Source: Celoporthe dispersa
Taxonomy: Eukaryota > Ascomycota > Sordariomycetes > Diaporthales > Cryphonectriaceae
Assembly: GCA_016584495.1 (NCBI GenBank)
Contig: WAID01000013.1
Location: 1,550,001-1,614,000, forward strand
DNA length: 64,000 nt
Direction of reading: 5' to 3'
Shown: positions 36,552 to 47,224 of the stretch, one piece after another
Numbering within the stretch: position 1 is the stretch's first letter
Layout of the letters: each line of letters opens with the position of its first letter
Program-made: the position numbers and the translations under genes
The notes under the pieces: generated by a model
The model's database searches: none
Seen by the model: only the letters and a program-made list of their open reading frames with translations
Told to the model about the DNA's origin: nothing

Positions 36552-36570
36552 TACCATGGTACTATGGTAT
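36552..36570. repeat. Dispersed near-palindrome, doubled copy
   Basis: TACCATGGTACTATGGTAT joins two half-palindromes; another copy (GTATACCATAGTAC, 36513-36526) lies 25 bp upstream. This is the densest pair of the dispersed motif in the window. Confidence 0.6.
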
Positions 36571-37298
36571 CTTGCTTGTCCTCTGAGCCCTCAGGCACTG
36601 CTGGGAGGGGGAGAATGAAGATCCCACAGGTCCCCCACCCCCCTCTCCCCTCGCCCCAGGGCCAAGGTCGTTGCCGCACTGCAGATGAAAATGTCGCTAA
36701 TTCGACGCCAGGCATGGGGGCACCCCTGTCAATATCGGGGCCATCCTGGTCTATGCACGTCAGGGGTAAGCTTCAAGCCAGGATGCACCACCTTCCCCAT
36801 CCGCAACCTTCTTTCCTGCATTTCCAGTCTGGACGGCAGGTCAGGCCCAGGTCGAAACCCCACGCGAGGGAAGGTGAGGACGGTGAAGCGCGTGGGCAAG
36901 GAGAGAAGGAAGGAAAAACCACCTCCCCCCCAAAAAAAGAGGAAAGAGAGATGCAGGTGCTCACGAGGTGAGAGGAGAGAGAGAGAGGAAGGGACGACAC
37001 ACAAGGAGGAGGACCCTGGCCCACCACCAAACCCCATCCCCCTCCTTCTCTCTCTTCCTTCTCTCTCTCCTTCCCCCTCTCCTCCCCTCCCCTTCTCCCC
37101 CTCTCTTACCTGATATGGCCTCTACTGCTGTGGTACTATGTACATGCTATCGTACTGCTGCCCCGATACTACCGCGCAGTACCGGCAGCACCGCAGCAGA
37201 CCTGGCCTTGGTCCCTAGCTCCGACTCCCCGACTTCCCCCCCTCCTCGAGTCATCAGCAAAACAACCTCCTTCACTCGCCTCCCGCCCACGGACTCAC

Positions 37299-37396
37299 CC
37301 ACAGGCTCCGAGTCGTAGTTTGCTGGCGATCATGTCCATCTGTCCAGGGCCCAGCTCGTCAATCTCGCCGGGCTCAACAGGGCGCGAAGAGTTCAT
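37299..37396 (-). other. Possible orphan first coding exon
   Basis: On the minus strand an ATG at 37396 opens a coding-like frame (MNSSRPVEPGEIDELG...) of 32 codons that ends at a consensus GTGAGT donor at 37298. Codon use and the acidic, Gly/Pro-containing text look more coding-like than the surroundings. I cannot find a convincing next exon downstream on that strand, and no family is recognised. It may be the start of a small unannotated gene, a relic, or chance. Confidence 0.2.
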
Positions 37397-39009
37397 CTTA
37401 TCCTGTCCCACCTTTGGGTTTTAGCACGCCCGCCCTCGAGCCATCAGGTGGTATCTATCACCCGGAAGACTTCCCCTTTCTGATGTTATTTTAAATTTTT
37501 GCACATCTTTTTCTGATTTCGAATGACTTTTTTCCTTCTCTCGATCCCCTCCCCCCCTTCCCTTTCTGCTTCTCTTCATTCCAGAACTAGACAGGTCGCA
37601 ATTTGCACCCGTCCAATATCCCCCGGTCCCTTGGCCATAACTGTCACGCTTTGTCTGGTCCGTGAGATTGCCAGAGGCCACCAGGGTGGATCTCGCTCCC
37701 CGATCCGGACCAGGATTTTTGGCTGTTCTCCTCTTTCTGCTCTGGACCTCTGCTCTCTCTGCCCTCTCGGTGTTGCTCTGCTGGAGAGGATCGCCACCTG
37801 GTCAGGGTTGTTTTTTTTTCTCTTCCCTCTCGGACAAGTTGCGTGTCGCGCTCTCGTGTCCATCGGCGTACTGACTGGTCACCTGTCAACATCTCGACTC
37901 ACCCTCCTGTGCCCTCCTTCTCGCACTGTCGTACTCCCTCCTCGTGTCGTCCCGGCCCTGCTCCTCGTCACAACCTCTGCGCCGGCCCTCACGGACAGGC
38001 CATAGGGCCTCCAAAAAATAAAAAAAGAAAGGAATGAAAAAAATTAGGCGGGGAGACGAAGACGACCAGGTCCATGTGATCTCACCCGATCCTACTCACA
38101 GGAGGGGGGATTCAGAGCACTGCGGTAGGCCAGCCAGCAAACGGACCAGTCAGTCCACCAGGCCGTCTCTAGGCGAGAAGGGTGGGTTTCATCCCGGCCG
38201 GTAGCCTACAGCAGCAGGCCCTGGTGGTACCCCATTACAAGACGTCTCTATATCCCTCTCGGCCAATCGACCCTTCCAGAGACCTCATATCCGGGGTAGG
38301 GAAGAGGAAGGAAACAAGACCAAAAAGAAGAGAGACAACAGGGTATTGAAAAAAAAGAAAAAAAAAAGAACCCAATTCAAAATTCGACGTCCCGGCACAC
38401 ACACACACACACACACAAGACCCTTCCCCTCCTCGGGCGCATCCACACCCTTTTCTGTCCATGCACGATCCGGCAGACCAGGCCCTATTGTCGGCTCCAC
38501 CTCCATGCATGTTTTAAATGAGTCCGCAATCTTCGCCCTTGATATAGCTATCGACCGCCCCGGGTCTCCTGCGCCTCGTGCCCTGTGGTGGGTTTCTTCA
38601 AGTTTCGGGGGGTCACATCTAAGAGAGACCTCACCTCCTCGGATGGATTTGGGGCGGGAAGTCGTCTCCATAACCAACACACATACTGGCGGCTCACAAA
38701 GGTCTGCCAGGTCTCTCGAGGCTCACCGGGCACGGGGGAAAAATAAAACGGGAGGACAAGCACCAGGCCGGTGCGGGAAGGAAGAAGAAGAAGAAGCACG
38801 CTCGATTTCTGAGGCTCTTTGAGTGAGTGAGTGAGAAAGAAAGAGAGAGAGAGAGAGAGAGAGATAGAGAGAGGGAGGGAGAGAGGGAGGTTGGACCAAG
38901 TTGAAGATGGGCGGCGCCACCAAGCTGAGGGTTCCCCCTGCCGCACAGGCGGCAGAAGCAGAAGCAGCACCAGCAGCAGCACCACGAGGTCCAGTCCATC
39001 TCGGCGCCC

Positions 39010-41898
39010 ATGACCAACAAGGCGCAGAAGCTCCTCGGCACGGCTGAGATCAACATCGACGCGACCTCCTCTCCCACGTCCCCGCACGAGCTGTCGAGGC
39101 CATGGGAGACACGCTCTACGGTCTCCGGCATCAGCGTCACGGTCTCGGAGTCTACAACCACGGGGGCCATGTCTGCTGCCGAGGAGAGCGGCATCACCGT
39201 CGGGCCCAGGACGGCTGCCAAGGCGGGCTGGGACCAAGAGTCGGACATAATACCAAAGGGGCTGGGGTTGAATGCCAGCAGCGCCGGGCGCAGCCACAAC
39301 CTGGACACCACGACCGACGCCTCGAGCCTGCGGAGGCGCCGCTCGAGCTCGACCATCGTGTCCTACTACGACAAGACCAAGCTGCCGCTGTCCATCTCCC
39401 AGCAGACGTCCAACTCGGCCATGGCCAAGGGGCCGCCCAACAAGATCCTGGACGGGCTGAGCATGGAATCGCCACGGCCTGCCCCGTCACCGCCGACGTC
39501 CGCTAGGAAGAAGCCTGGCAGGCTGGATCTGGCCCACCTGCTCCCCGGCGCCGCGTCGTCCAGGTTGGCCCGGCTCGCCCAGAAGGGAAACATGGTCCTC
39601 GGGCCTGACCTGCTGACACGGTCACCGTCGGTCATGTCGACATCCTCACCGACCGCCTCGCCCCTGGGCCATGACCAGAAGGGCGACAAGAAGCTGCGGA
39701 AGAAGCTGACCAAGGAGAGCCTCTCGAGCCTCTCGAGCCTCTCGAGCCCGCGGCCCGAGCGGTACGGCTCCTTCAGCGCGGAGCCCAGCAGCGAGCTCCT
39801 GCGAAACCGCGCCAGCGACACGGGCAACCTGCATCATCTCTATCAGCACTACGAGCAGACGTCGTTCCGGGACACGATGCAGCAGGACGAACAACCCCCG
39901 GCACCCTCGAGGCGGCCGAGCGGGTACGACCTGGAGGTGGAGCCAAAGGGTGCCTCCAGGAAGAGCTCGCGGCAGAGCGCGCCGACGTCCTCGCCACTGG
40001 CGGCCAGGATCCGGCACCACATCTCGCCGTCCTCCAGCTCCACCGGCTGGAGGCCGTTCCCGGCCTTCTCCCCAGACGAGGACTGCGGGACCATCCCGGA
40101 GAACCCCCGCGTATCCGTGACCTCTTCCAACCTGGCCTCGCCCTCTGGGGACTACGCCACCAGCGTGTCGAGCAGACACACGCGCACGTCCAAGGCGTCC
40201 AAGAGGACGGAGAGCTTTGCGGACTTTGACCCGAACGCGACCAGCGTCCTGTCCCTGTCCTCGGACTCCGAGGACGACTACCCTGACCCGCCAAAGACGG
40301 GAACATCGATCCCCAGCGTCGGCTCCCGCGACAGCAGCTTCAGCCCAAGCGAGCACCGGAGGCCGTCCAACTCCTCCCTCTCGCAGGAGTCGGTACGCAC
40401 GCAGCCCAAGAGCAGGTTCCGCACCAGCCTGAGCCCGCAGGCCCCGTTTCTGGCCATCCCCGAGCATGCCCGGAGCACTACACCGACACCGCCAAAGGTC
40501 AACCAGCGCACCAGCTCCCTGGTCCCCTCGGCGACGACCGACAGCCCGCGGCCTTCGGTTGTGTCCACAGCAACATCATCGTCCGTCCGATCGCCATCCA
40601 GGCTCTCGCAGACGTCTACCTCGACTGCCGAGTCAGCTCCGACTCATTTCTCCCGCCCGCGCAAACCGTCAAATGCATCTGGGCCCGGGCAGGCACCTGA
40701 GATCCGCCACGTCGCCATGCTCCAGGCCCGGACTGCGGCCCCGGCACAGAAGCAGCAGCAGCAGCAGCAGCAGAAACAGCAGCAACAGCCCGGGCCTGTT
40801 TACGAGCTGTATGGGAGCCAACCGGCGCAGACAGCACCCACGAGGAGGACGCAGCCAACACCGCCGCCGCCGCCGCCGCCAGTGAGCCCACCCAGCATGG
40901 AGCCTGTGGCTCAGGACCAACAGGACCCGAATAATGAGCGGGACGGGCCTGTTCTTACATTCAGCGGCGCCGACTCTGCGGGCGAGGAACGGTTTATAGC
41001 CGTCACCAAGCAGGAGGAAATGCTACTCGCGGCGATGAGGGCCAAGCGGGCGCTGATGCGGGAGAGCACGCAGGGGGCAGATGTGAGTGAGCTGGATGCC
41101 AGGATTGACTCGATGCAGAGGTCGGCCTCCAAGAAAGAATCCATGTCGAGCATCAAGACGGTGAGGCCAGACACGCTGCAGCCGCCTCCGCTACAGGTCC
41201 GCCCTGCCCACGGCCGCAGCAGCAGCAGGAAGATGCCACAGATGCTGCACTTTCCCCAGCCCCCCTCCTCGAGGCCAGCCGCGGCCGTGTCGCGCGGCGC
41301 CAAGCCGAGCAAGGGCGCCGAGGAGCAGGAGCAGGTCCTGATGTATCTCGACCGCACCATCAGCACAATGAGCCCGTATGACATGGCCGAGCCGAGCCCT
41401 GATCTCAGCGACTTCGTGATCGACTTTGATGCCGAGCCAATACACCCGGCACCTCCCGCCCCAGGCGACGGGGCATCGCACAGCCGGAACTCGTCTACAG
41501 CCTCAGCCGCCGGACGCCTGACGCACCAAAAGGCCAAGCAACACCGCCGGCAGTCCAGTCTCGGCCGCCCGCGGCCCGATTCCGAGTTCATGCCCCTTTA
41601 CAAGCCGTTGTCGCCCGAACCCCCGCCGCCCATGCCGCCCTATACGGTTCCTGGAGAGGACGTGCCGACCGAGCGCGATGTGCATGGACTAGGTGCTGCC
41701 GCCAAGAGCCGAAAGATGAGGGATGTCATAGCGGATGCATTCCGGCCCGTCTCTCAAAGCACCATCCGCGAGGAGGAGGAGTACGACGAGGAGGGGACCA
41801 TGGAGCAGGCCGCCCCTCCATCGAGGAAGAAGGCTGTGCGGATCAGCGCTGTGGGTCTACAGCTGCCCGAGATTGGACAATGGGGCGACGACGGCTGA
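39010..41898 (+). CDS. Large disordered Ser/Pro-rich conserved fungal protein
   Basis: An uninterrupted frame of 962 codons runs from ATG 39010 to TGA 41896-41898. The protein is dominated by Ser, Pro, Arg and charged residues, with a Gln run (about residues 579-594), a Pro run (about 619-626) and many RRxS/RxxS contexts that look like phosphosites. An ordered patch stands out at about 658-695 (GEERFIAVTKQEEMLLAAMR then KRALMRES), predicted helical. The C-terminus is acidic (REEEEYDEEG), then basic (SRKKAVRIS), ending EIGQWGDDG. No enzyme domain or membrane segment is visible; a scaffold or signalling role is only a guess. The start is uncertain: the same frame is open upstream and Gln/His-rich (RQKQKQHQQQHH then EVQSISAP) back to a stop at 38926, and CGCACAG at 38942-38948 could be an acceptor for an upstream exon. 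Confidence 0.75.
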   Translation: MTNKAQKLLGTAEINIDATSSPTSPHELSRPWETRSTVSGISVTVSESTTTGAMSAAEESGITVGPRTAAKAGWDQESDIIPKGLGLNASSAGRSHNLDTTTDASSLRRRRSSSTIVSYYDKTKLPLSISQQTSNSAMAKGPPNKILDGLSMESPRPAPSPPTSARKKPGRLDLAHLLPGAASSRLARLAQKGNMVLGPDLLTRSPSVMSTSSPTASPLGHDQKGDKKLRKKLTKESLSSLSSLSSPRPERYGSFSAEPSSELLRNRASDTGNLHHLYQHYEQTSFRDTMQQDEQPPAPSRRPSGYDLEVEPKGASRKSSRQSAPTSSPLAARIRHHISPSSSSTGWRPFPAFSPDEDCGTIPENPRVSVTSSNLASPSGDYATSVSSRHTRTSKASKRTESFADFDPNATSVLSLSSDSEDDYPDPPKTGTSIPSVGSRDSSFSPSEHRRPSNSSLSQESVRTQPKSRFRTSLSPQAPFLAIPEHARSTTPTPPKVNQRTSSLVPSATTDSPRPSVVSTATSSSVRSPSRLSQTSTSTAESAPTHFSRPRKPSNASGPGQAPEIRHVAMLQARTAAPAQKQQQQQQQKQQQQPGPVYELYGSQPAQTAPTRRTQPTPPPPPPPVSPPSMEPVAQDQQDPNNERDGPVLTFSGADSAGEERFIAVTKQEEMLLAAMRAKRALMRESTQGADVSELDARIDSMQRSASKKESMSSIKTVRPDTLQPPPLQVRPAHGRSSSRKMPQMLHFPQPPSSRPAAAVSRGAKPSKGAEEQEQVLMYLDRTISTMSPYDMAEPSPDLSDFVIDFDAEPIHPAPPAPGDGASHSRNSSTASAAGRLTHQKAKQHRRQSSLGRPRPDSEFMPLYKPLSPEPPPPMPPYTVPGEDVPTERDVHGLGAAAKSRKMRDVIADAFRPVSQSTIREEEEYDEEGTMEQAAPPSRKKAVRISAVGLQLPEIGQWGDDG

Positions 41899-42731
41899 GC
41901 CTGTGCGGTGTCCTGTACCGTATCGAACAAGAACGAAGCGACAAGTCACCTAGGCCGCGAGGTCTCGTCATATTTTTTCTTTCTTTCTTTCTCTTTTCTC
42001 CGTCATTCTCCCATGTCATCGGAATTTTTTCTCTCTTATCATATTCACGCATAGCCATCGGAGACCGGGAGAGGAGTTCATTAGTGGAATGTGTCAATTG
42101 CAACGATGTCGATCATCGTCACGTGGGTTCTGAGGTCTATTGTTACGGAGGCATATGATTATTTGTCTCAAGATTATGTTTGTTTCTTCTTCTTTCTCTC
42201 TGCTCTCCCTTGTTCCTCTCTTTTTTTTTTCTTCTTTTTTTTTTTTCCTTCGGTGGGCGGATGGGATATAACCTGGTCAAATGCATGTCGGGGGTGGTTT
42301 CTGTGGTTTGGCTTTCCATCACATCTTACCTCTCATCTTGCATCAACAAAATACGCATAAATACGCATATGTATGTATATGCACACACACACACACGCGC
42401 ACACACCAGGCTAGCGAGACGTTTGAGGTGGGGGGGGGGGGGACAACGTCAGGGTGGGAGGAGCTAGAGCGAAGCAAGAGAGACGCCCAGGCTGGGTGGC
42501 ATGCACGCATTGCGTGGCAGAAAATTCTCGAGGAACGGGCAATGATACCATACTACAATAAGTTTTAATACTACTTCGCAGATGACACCTGCGTGTCCGA
42601 AGATGAACCATACTATCGAAACAAGATACATAGACACAACGTGCTCGACACTGTCGATGGAGGCCCGAGGAAAGGGGAAAGGGCAAAAACCCTGGTCCGG
42701 TCCTAACAGACTTTCCTGGTTGTAATCTTGA
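41899..42731. other. Convergent spacer
   Basis: These 833 bp between two convergent genes include T-rich blocks (41970-42050, 42170-42250), a CA run near 42384-42408 and a run of about 13 G at 42430-42442. No gene is seen; the region probably holds the 3' UTRs of both neighbours. Confidence 0.55.
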
Positions 42732-44793
42732 TTATACAAACTGGGCTGTGTTGTGCATGGGGCTCTCGCAGGGGCTCGAGGCGGAAGAGAGCCCAGAACA
42801 GCTCGAGACATTACCTGCGGCCGGGCTCAACCCGACGCCCAATGAGTGCGAAAAGGATGACGACGACGACGAGGACGACGGTGGGAAGGGCCACTGTGCT
42901 TCTTGTTGTTGTTGTTGTTCTTCGTCGTCGTCCTCCTCCTTCCAAGACGACACCACCAGCGGTCTTGTCCGCTCCAGCGCAAGCCCGCGCGCCCTGTCGA
43001 GGAAGTCCAAGGCCATGCTCCTGGCGGGGCCCTGTGCGCCGCGGTCCAGCATCTCCTGGCAGAGGCCGGCGGTGGCGGGGTTCAGGTAGCAGTCGCGCTT
43101 CTCCTCGTCGTCGACGGCCATCATCATCTCGGCCTTGGACTGCAGGGTGCGCAGGCTCCTCTCGTCGGCCTCGCCGTACTGGGCGTCGCAGCCGCGCAGG
43201 GTCTCGTCGACGATCTCGTGCATGACCTGGAGCATGTCGCCCTTGTCGCCGTGGTACAGCCAGCGGCGGACGCTCTCGGGGGGCAGGGCGGTCTCGGAGA
43301 CACCGTGGAGCTCGATGAGGGTGCCCCAGGCCTGGGTGGTGACGGCCCAGGCGCGGAAGGCCACCTCGCCCAGCTCGTCGTCGGGGACGTTGGTCAGGCT
43401 GCGCAGGACCTTCTGGAGGGGGTGCTCGCTGGTTAGGCCCAGGGAGTGGGCGACGGTGGCACCGTAGTTGAGGAGGGCCTTCATGACGGCCCAGAACTGC
43501 CTCCGGTCCACGCCGGCGTTCTCGTCCTCGTCCTCGTCCTCCTGCTGCTGCTGCTGGTGGTGGTGCTGACCGCCGCCAGGCATGAAGCAGCAGCCCGCCT
43601 GCAGGATGAACATGTACAGGGAGCACAGGATGGTCGAGGGCTGGCACCGGATCATGGCCTCGACCTCGCCGGGGGCACTGCGCATGTGCACGAGGGCGCC
43701 GGCCATGTCGCCCCGCTCGAGGCTGTCCTTGACGCCGGCGGTGAAGAGGCCCCAGCGCATGGCGTGGCTCCTGTCGCGGGTCAGGAGCCGTGCCGCCTGG
43801 GGAACGCTGCTCATCTCGTCCTCGAGGCGGCCAAAGGTGTAGGTGCGGCTGTGGACGAAGACGACCTCGTACACGCGGAGGGCCTCGGGGGTCTTGACGC
43901 CCCAGGGGACCAGGCGACGCTCTCGCTGTTGCTGCTGCTGCAGCTGCTGCTGGCGCTGGCGTAGCAGCAGGAGCTGTTGTTGCCGCAGCCGCTGGTGCTG
44001 CTGGGTGTTTCGTGCCGTGATCACCTGCCGCTGCCTCTGCCTGCCCTGTAGGGGGGGTGTTTGTGGCGGTGGAGGGGGAGGAGGAGGAGGAGGAAGAAGA
44101 AGAAGGAGAAGAAGAAAGGGTAGTAGTAGTAGTGCCGCAGGGAGAGGCCTTGCTGCCGCCGCTGCCGCCCCTCCTGTTCCCATAGCCACCGCCGTGAAAA
44201 GTGCGGCTCCCGTCATTCGAGACCCGCGCCCGCTTCCGCCTGACATGCTCCGCCAGCCTGTCGACGTCCACGACCTGCCCGTTGGCCAGCCGCACCTGGA
44301 TCTTCTCCGTGGTGTCGACGGCGTCGACGTAGCGGCTCTTGAAGGCCTCGTGCACGGCGCGGTCGTCTGCGCCGGGCCGGATCTGGATGTTCTTGCGCCA
44401 GCCCCAGGCGGCGATGCGGCGCTTGAAGGAGCGCTCGGTGGCGACGAAGTCGTGTTCGGCGCGCATGATCTCCATGACCTCCTTGAGGGTGCGCTCCTCG
44501 TCCATGTAGAGGCGCTGCATCGTGGGCTTGTGCTCGGCCCACCTGGTCCGGCCTAGGCGGGACTTGGAGGAGGGGGTGGTGGTGGTGGTGGGCTTGTTGC
44601 GGACGACGAGGTTGGCTGTCGTCGTGGGTGTGGAGGGGAGTGGTGATGATGAGGGGTTTATGGTGGTGGTGGTGGTGGTGGTGATCATCTCATCGCTTCC
44701 GGTTCCTCCTGGTTCTCCTCCCTCGGCCCTGTCTTCCCTGCCTACTACATGATTCCCCTCGAGTTGTAGTGGTGGCGAGGATACTGACATCAT
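42732..44793 (-). CDS. Clr5-domain protein
   Basis: The minus-strand start is the first of two adjacent ATGs (44793). Residues 82-135 form a Clr5 domain: RTRWAEHK, LYMDEERTLKEVM, then SFKRRIAAWGWRKN. This N-terminal module is named for fission-yeast Clr5, a silencing factor, and in filamentous fungi is fused to varied C-termini. The frame then runs into Thr/Ser/Pro/Ala low complexity, and the C-terminal part is in another frame: LVPWGVKTPEALRVYEVV, then a helical region with an acidic/His insertion, ending in a Ser-rich tail with stop TAA at 42732. I join them by a 103-bp intron, 44024-43922 (GTGATC...GCGAG), which keeps frame and gives about 652 aa. Because the junction lies in CAG repeats, another splice pair or a repeat-length error could equally explain it. 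Nuclear DNA or chromatin association is inferred from the domain only. Confidence 0.78.
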
Positions 44794-47224
44794 CCAAAGC
44801 GAGTCTCTCTCTCTCTGTCTGTCTCTTTCTTTGCCTCTTCCCTCTTCCCCCCCTTTTGTGGTGGATAATCAACAGCACTTCCTGTGAGAGCGAAGTGCAC
44901 AGTGTGAGAGAGGGGGGGTATGTGTGTGTGTGAGAGAGAGAGAAGATGAGATGAACAACAGGGCTCTGGAACGTTTTCAGGATAGTATGCAAGTAAGTTG
45001 TTCAAAAGTGGGGCAAGAGACCATACCGGTGCGGGCGAGTCTCCCGCAGAGGCCGGGAAAAGGGTGTCAGCGCCGGGGGTCCTTGGGTTGAAGAGATTAC
45101 TACGGTACAGTCTCTTCGTCTTTGTCTCGCTCTTCACCCACTCTAGTCTTTCTCTCACGTGTAACGACGAGAACGGGGATGGGTGGTCGAAGGAAGATCA
45201 GAGGAGAGGACACGAGGTAGATGAGCACACCCGTCTCTGCCTCTCTCTCCCTCTCTCTCTCTCTCTCTGCCTCTCTCTGTCTCTCTCTCTTCTCTTAGCC
45301 AGTCTTTTCTTTTTTGGATGATGGATGGAATCGTCCTCTCTCCTTGGGCGAGTGAGCCAAAAGGGGGAAGACGAGACTGTGGGATAAGACCTGAAGAGGG
45401 GGCCTCTGGCGATGATGACGAGAATGAGGATGAGGATGATGATGATGATGATGATGACGATCGGAAAAAGTGATGATGAATGCTGACGGTGATGGTGGTG
45501 ACATGTAATGATCTGACAGCTCGGCAGCTATAAGGTGTGGTTGCTAAACCCCCCGTCTCTTCTGCCTCCCTGGGCCATAAGGCAGAGAGGGAGGAGGGAA
45601 GGAAGGAGGAAAAAGAGAGCTACACCCCCCCCCCCTTGCCCTCGTACGAGAGAGGAGGGCAGCATGATGCGTTGATTGGAGACCTCCCTCTGGGAAGGAT
45701 TCTCAACCCTGTCCCTCACCGATGTCGTAGTCTTCCTATCGATGTGCTGACGCAGGTGGGAAAAGGTAAATAAGAAAAAGAAAAAAAATAAGTAAGATTC
45801 ATCCTCCCTCTCTCTGCATCGATGGATTTGGCCCCCAACAAGGTAAGAGACAATGGTCAGTTCTCCCTCGAAGGGGGGCCAGATCGGGTCTGATGTGGCG
45901 CGGGGCAGCAAGGGCACCCACACCACACATCGGACTGTCGACCTGATCAGCCGACCTGTAACATGAGACAAGGGCAGACAGAGGAGGGAAGGGGGGAAAA
46001 AAAAAAGAAAAAAGGCTTTTCGGTTCGGTGTTTAGCGAGTGATCCGTCCGAGGGGCGGGAAGATGATAACAGCCACTTTTATAGGAAAGGGAGGACCTGT
46101 CTGGTCTTGTCTGGGCCTATTAGGTAGCAATAACAATCATGATGAAAATCATCCCGCGAACCCAAGAGAACATCCGGTTCTTTTGAACAGAGAATCGAAA
46201 CGAAAACAAGTCAAATTCTTTTTTCTGTCTGTTGGTTGACTGTGCCACGACGTAACCCGTATGGTATAGATAGATACAAAAAAGATGTCAAGGTATTGAA
46301 AAAGAAAAGGAAAAGGAAAGGAGAAAGAGGGGAAAAAGGAAGAAAGAAAAAAGAAACAACGTGCGTGTGCACACACACATATATACCACCCATCCACATA
46401 CACAAGATACGCCAAGAATGGTGCCTCCTTATAAAAAAAGAAAAGAAGAGAAAAAACATAGGAAAACATACAAAACGACGACAACAAATGGAATAACAAG
46501 ACACAGCTGGTTTGTTCCAGCTTTTGGTCTGCTGGATCAAAGTTTTGTTTGGTGCTACACACAACACGAGCTTTCCAATCATATCAACAGAGACACAAGG
46601 AAAGAAGAAAGAAAAAAAAACCACCCCAATAAAAGAGACAAAAAAACAACAACAAGATGTCCAGCCGTCGTCGTTCACAACATTCTTTCTTTTTTTATTT
46701 TCCCCCGCCTTTTCACTCCCCAATCGTATCCATCGAAGACCTCGTTGATGCATCTGGCCCGGGCCCTCCATTCTCTCCTAATATGACGCCCCAGGACAAA
46801 GAAGAAATTACACTCATCCTGTCGAAACAAAAAGGCGAAAGAAGAAGAAACAAAAAGTTAGCATGCTTTAGATGTCCTGCACAGGTATATGAAGTTCGAT
46901 CCTTGAGAGGTGAGGAGGAGGAGAGAGAAGGGGGGAGGGAGGGAGAAGAAGGGTGGTTGTGTACTGTATAGATGAGTTCACAAAACGCAAGGTAACGGAA
47001 CCAGCGAGGAAACTCACAGATGCACACCAGAGTGAGGATGGCAAGAGGAAAGAGACGAGGAGAGGGAGGAGGAGGGAGAAGAAGAAGGGAGGAAAGGTGG
47101 GGGTTTTTTCTTTTCTTTCTTGGGTGAGTTGTTTTCTTTTTTAAAAAAAAACCCCCGCCCCCCCTCCCTCTCCTCCTTTTGTTGTTTTTTTATTTTATAA
47201 GAGGCCATACAGACAGACAGGAAC
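44794..47224. other. 2.4-kb spacer between two minus-strand genes
   Basis: No gene seen. It contains CT-rich stretches (44803-44850, 45240-45300), a GAT-rich run (45421-45460), A-rich blocks (46300-46480, 46590-46650) and GGA-rich DNA (46910-47100). Its left part should be the Clr5 gene promoter and its right part the ankyrin gene 3' UTR. Confidence 0.5.
45421..45460. repeat. (GAT)n microsatellite
   Basis: GAGGAT units pass into about eight GAT units, in the 5' flank of the Clr5-domain gene. Confidence 0.85.

Larger units (their letters stand above)
33428..39009. other. 5.6-kb spacer with repeats and one orphan exon-like frame
   Basis: No convincing complete gene. The stretch contains AT-rich blocks (33990-34180, 34280-34370), a TCC/CTG tract (35328-35386), several GTACTATGGTA-type copies (36105, 36513, 36552, 37131), polypyrimidine blocks (37040-37110), a CA run (38397-38416) and a GA run (38836-38892). 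A possible minus-strand first exon is noted at 37299-37396. The last few hundred bases must hold the promoter and possibly a 5' exon of the gene starting at 39010. Confidence 0.5.
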
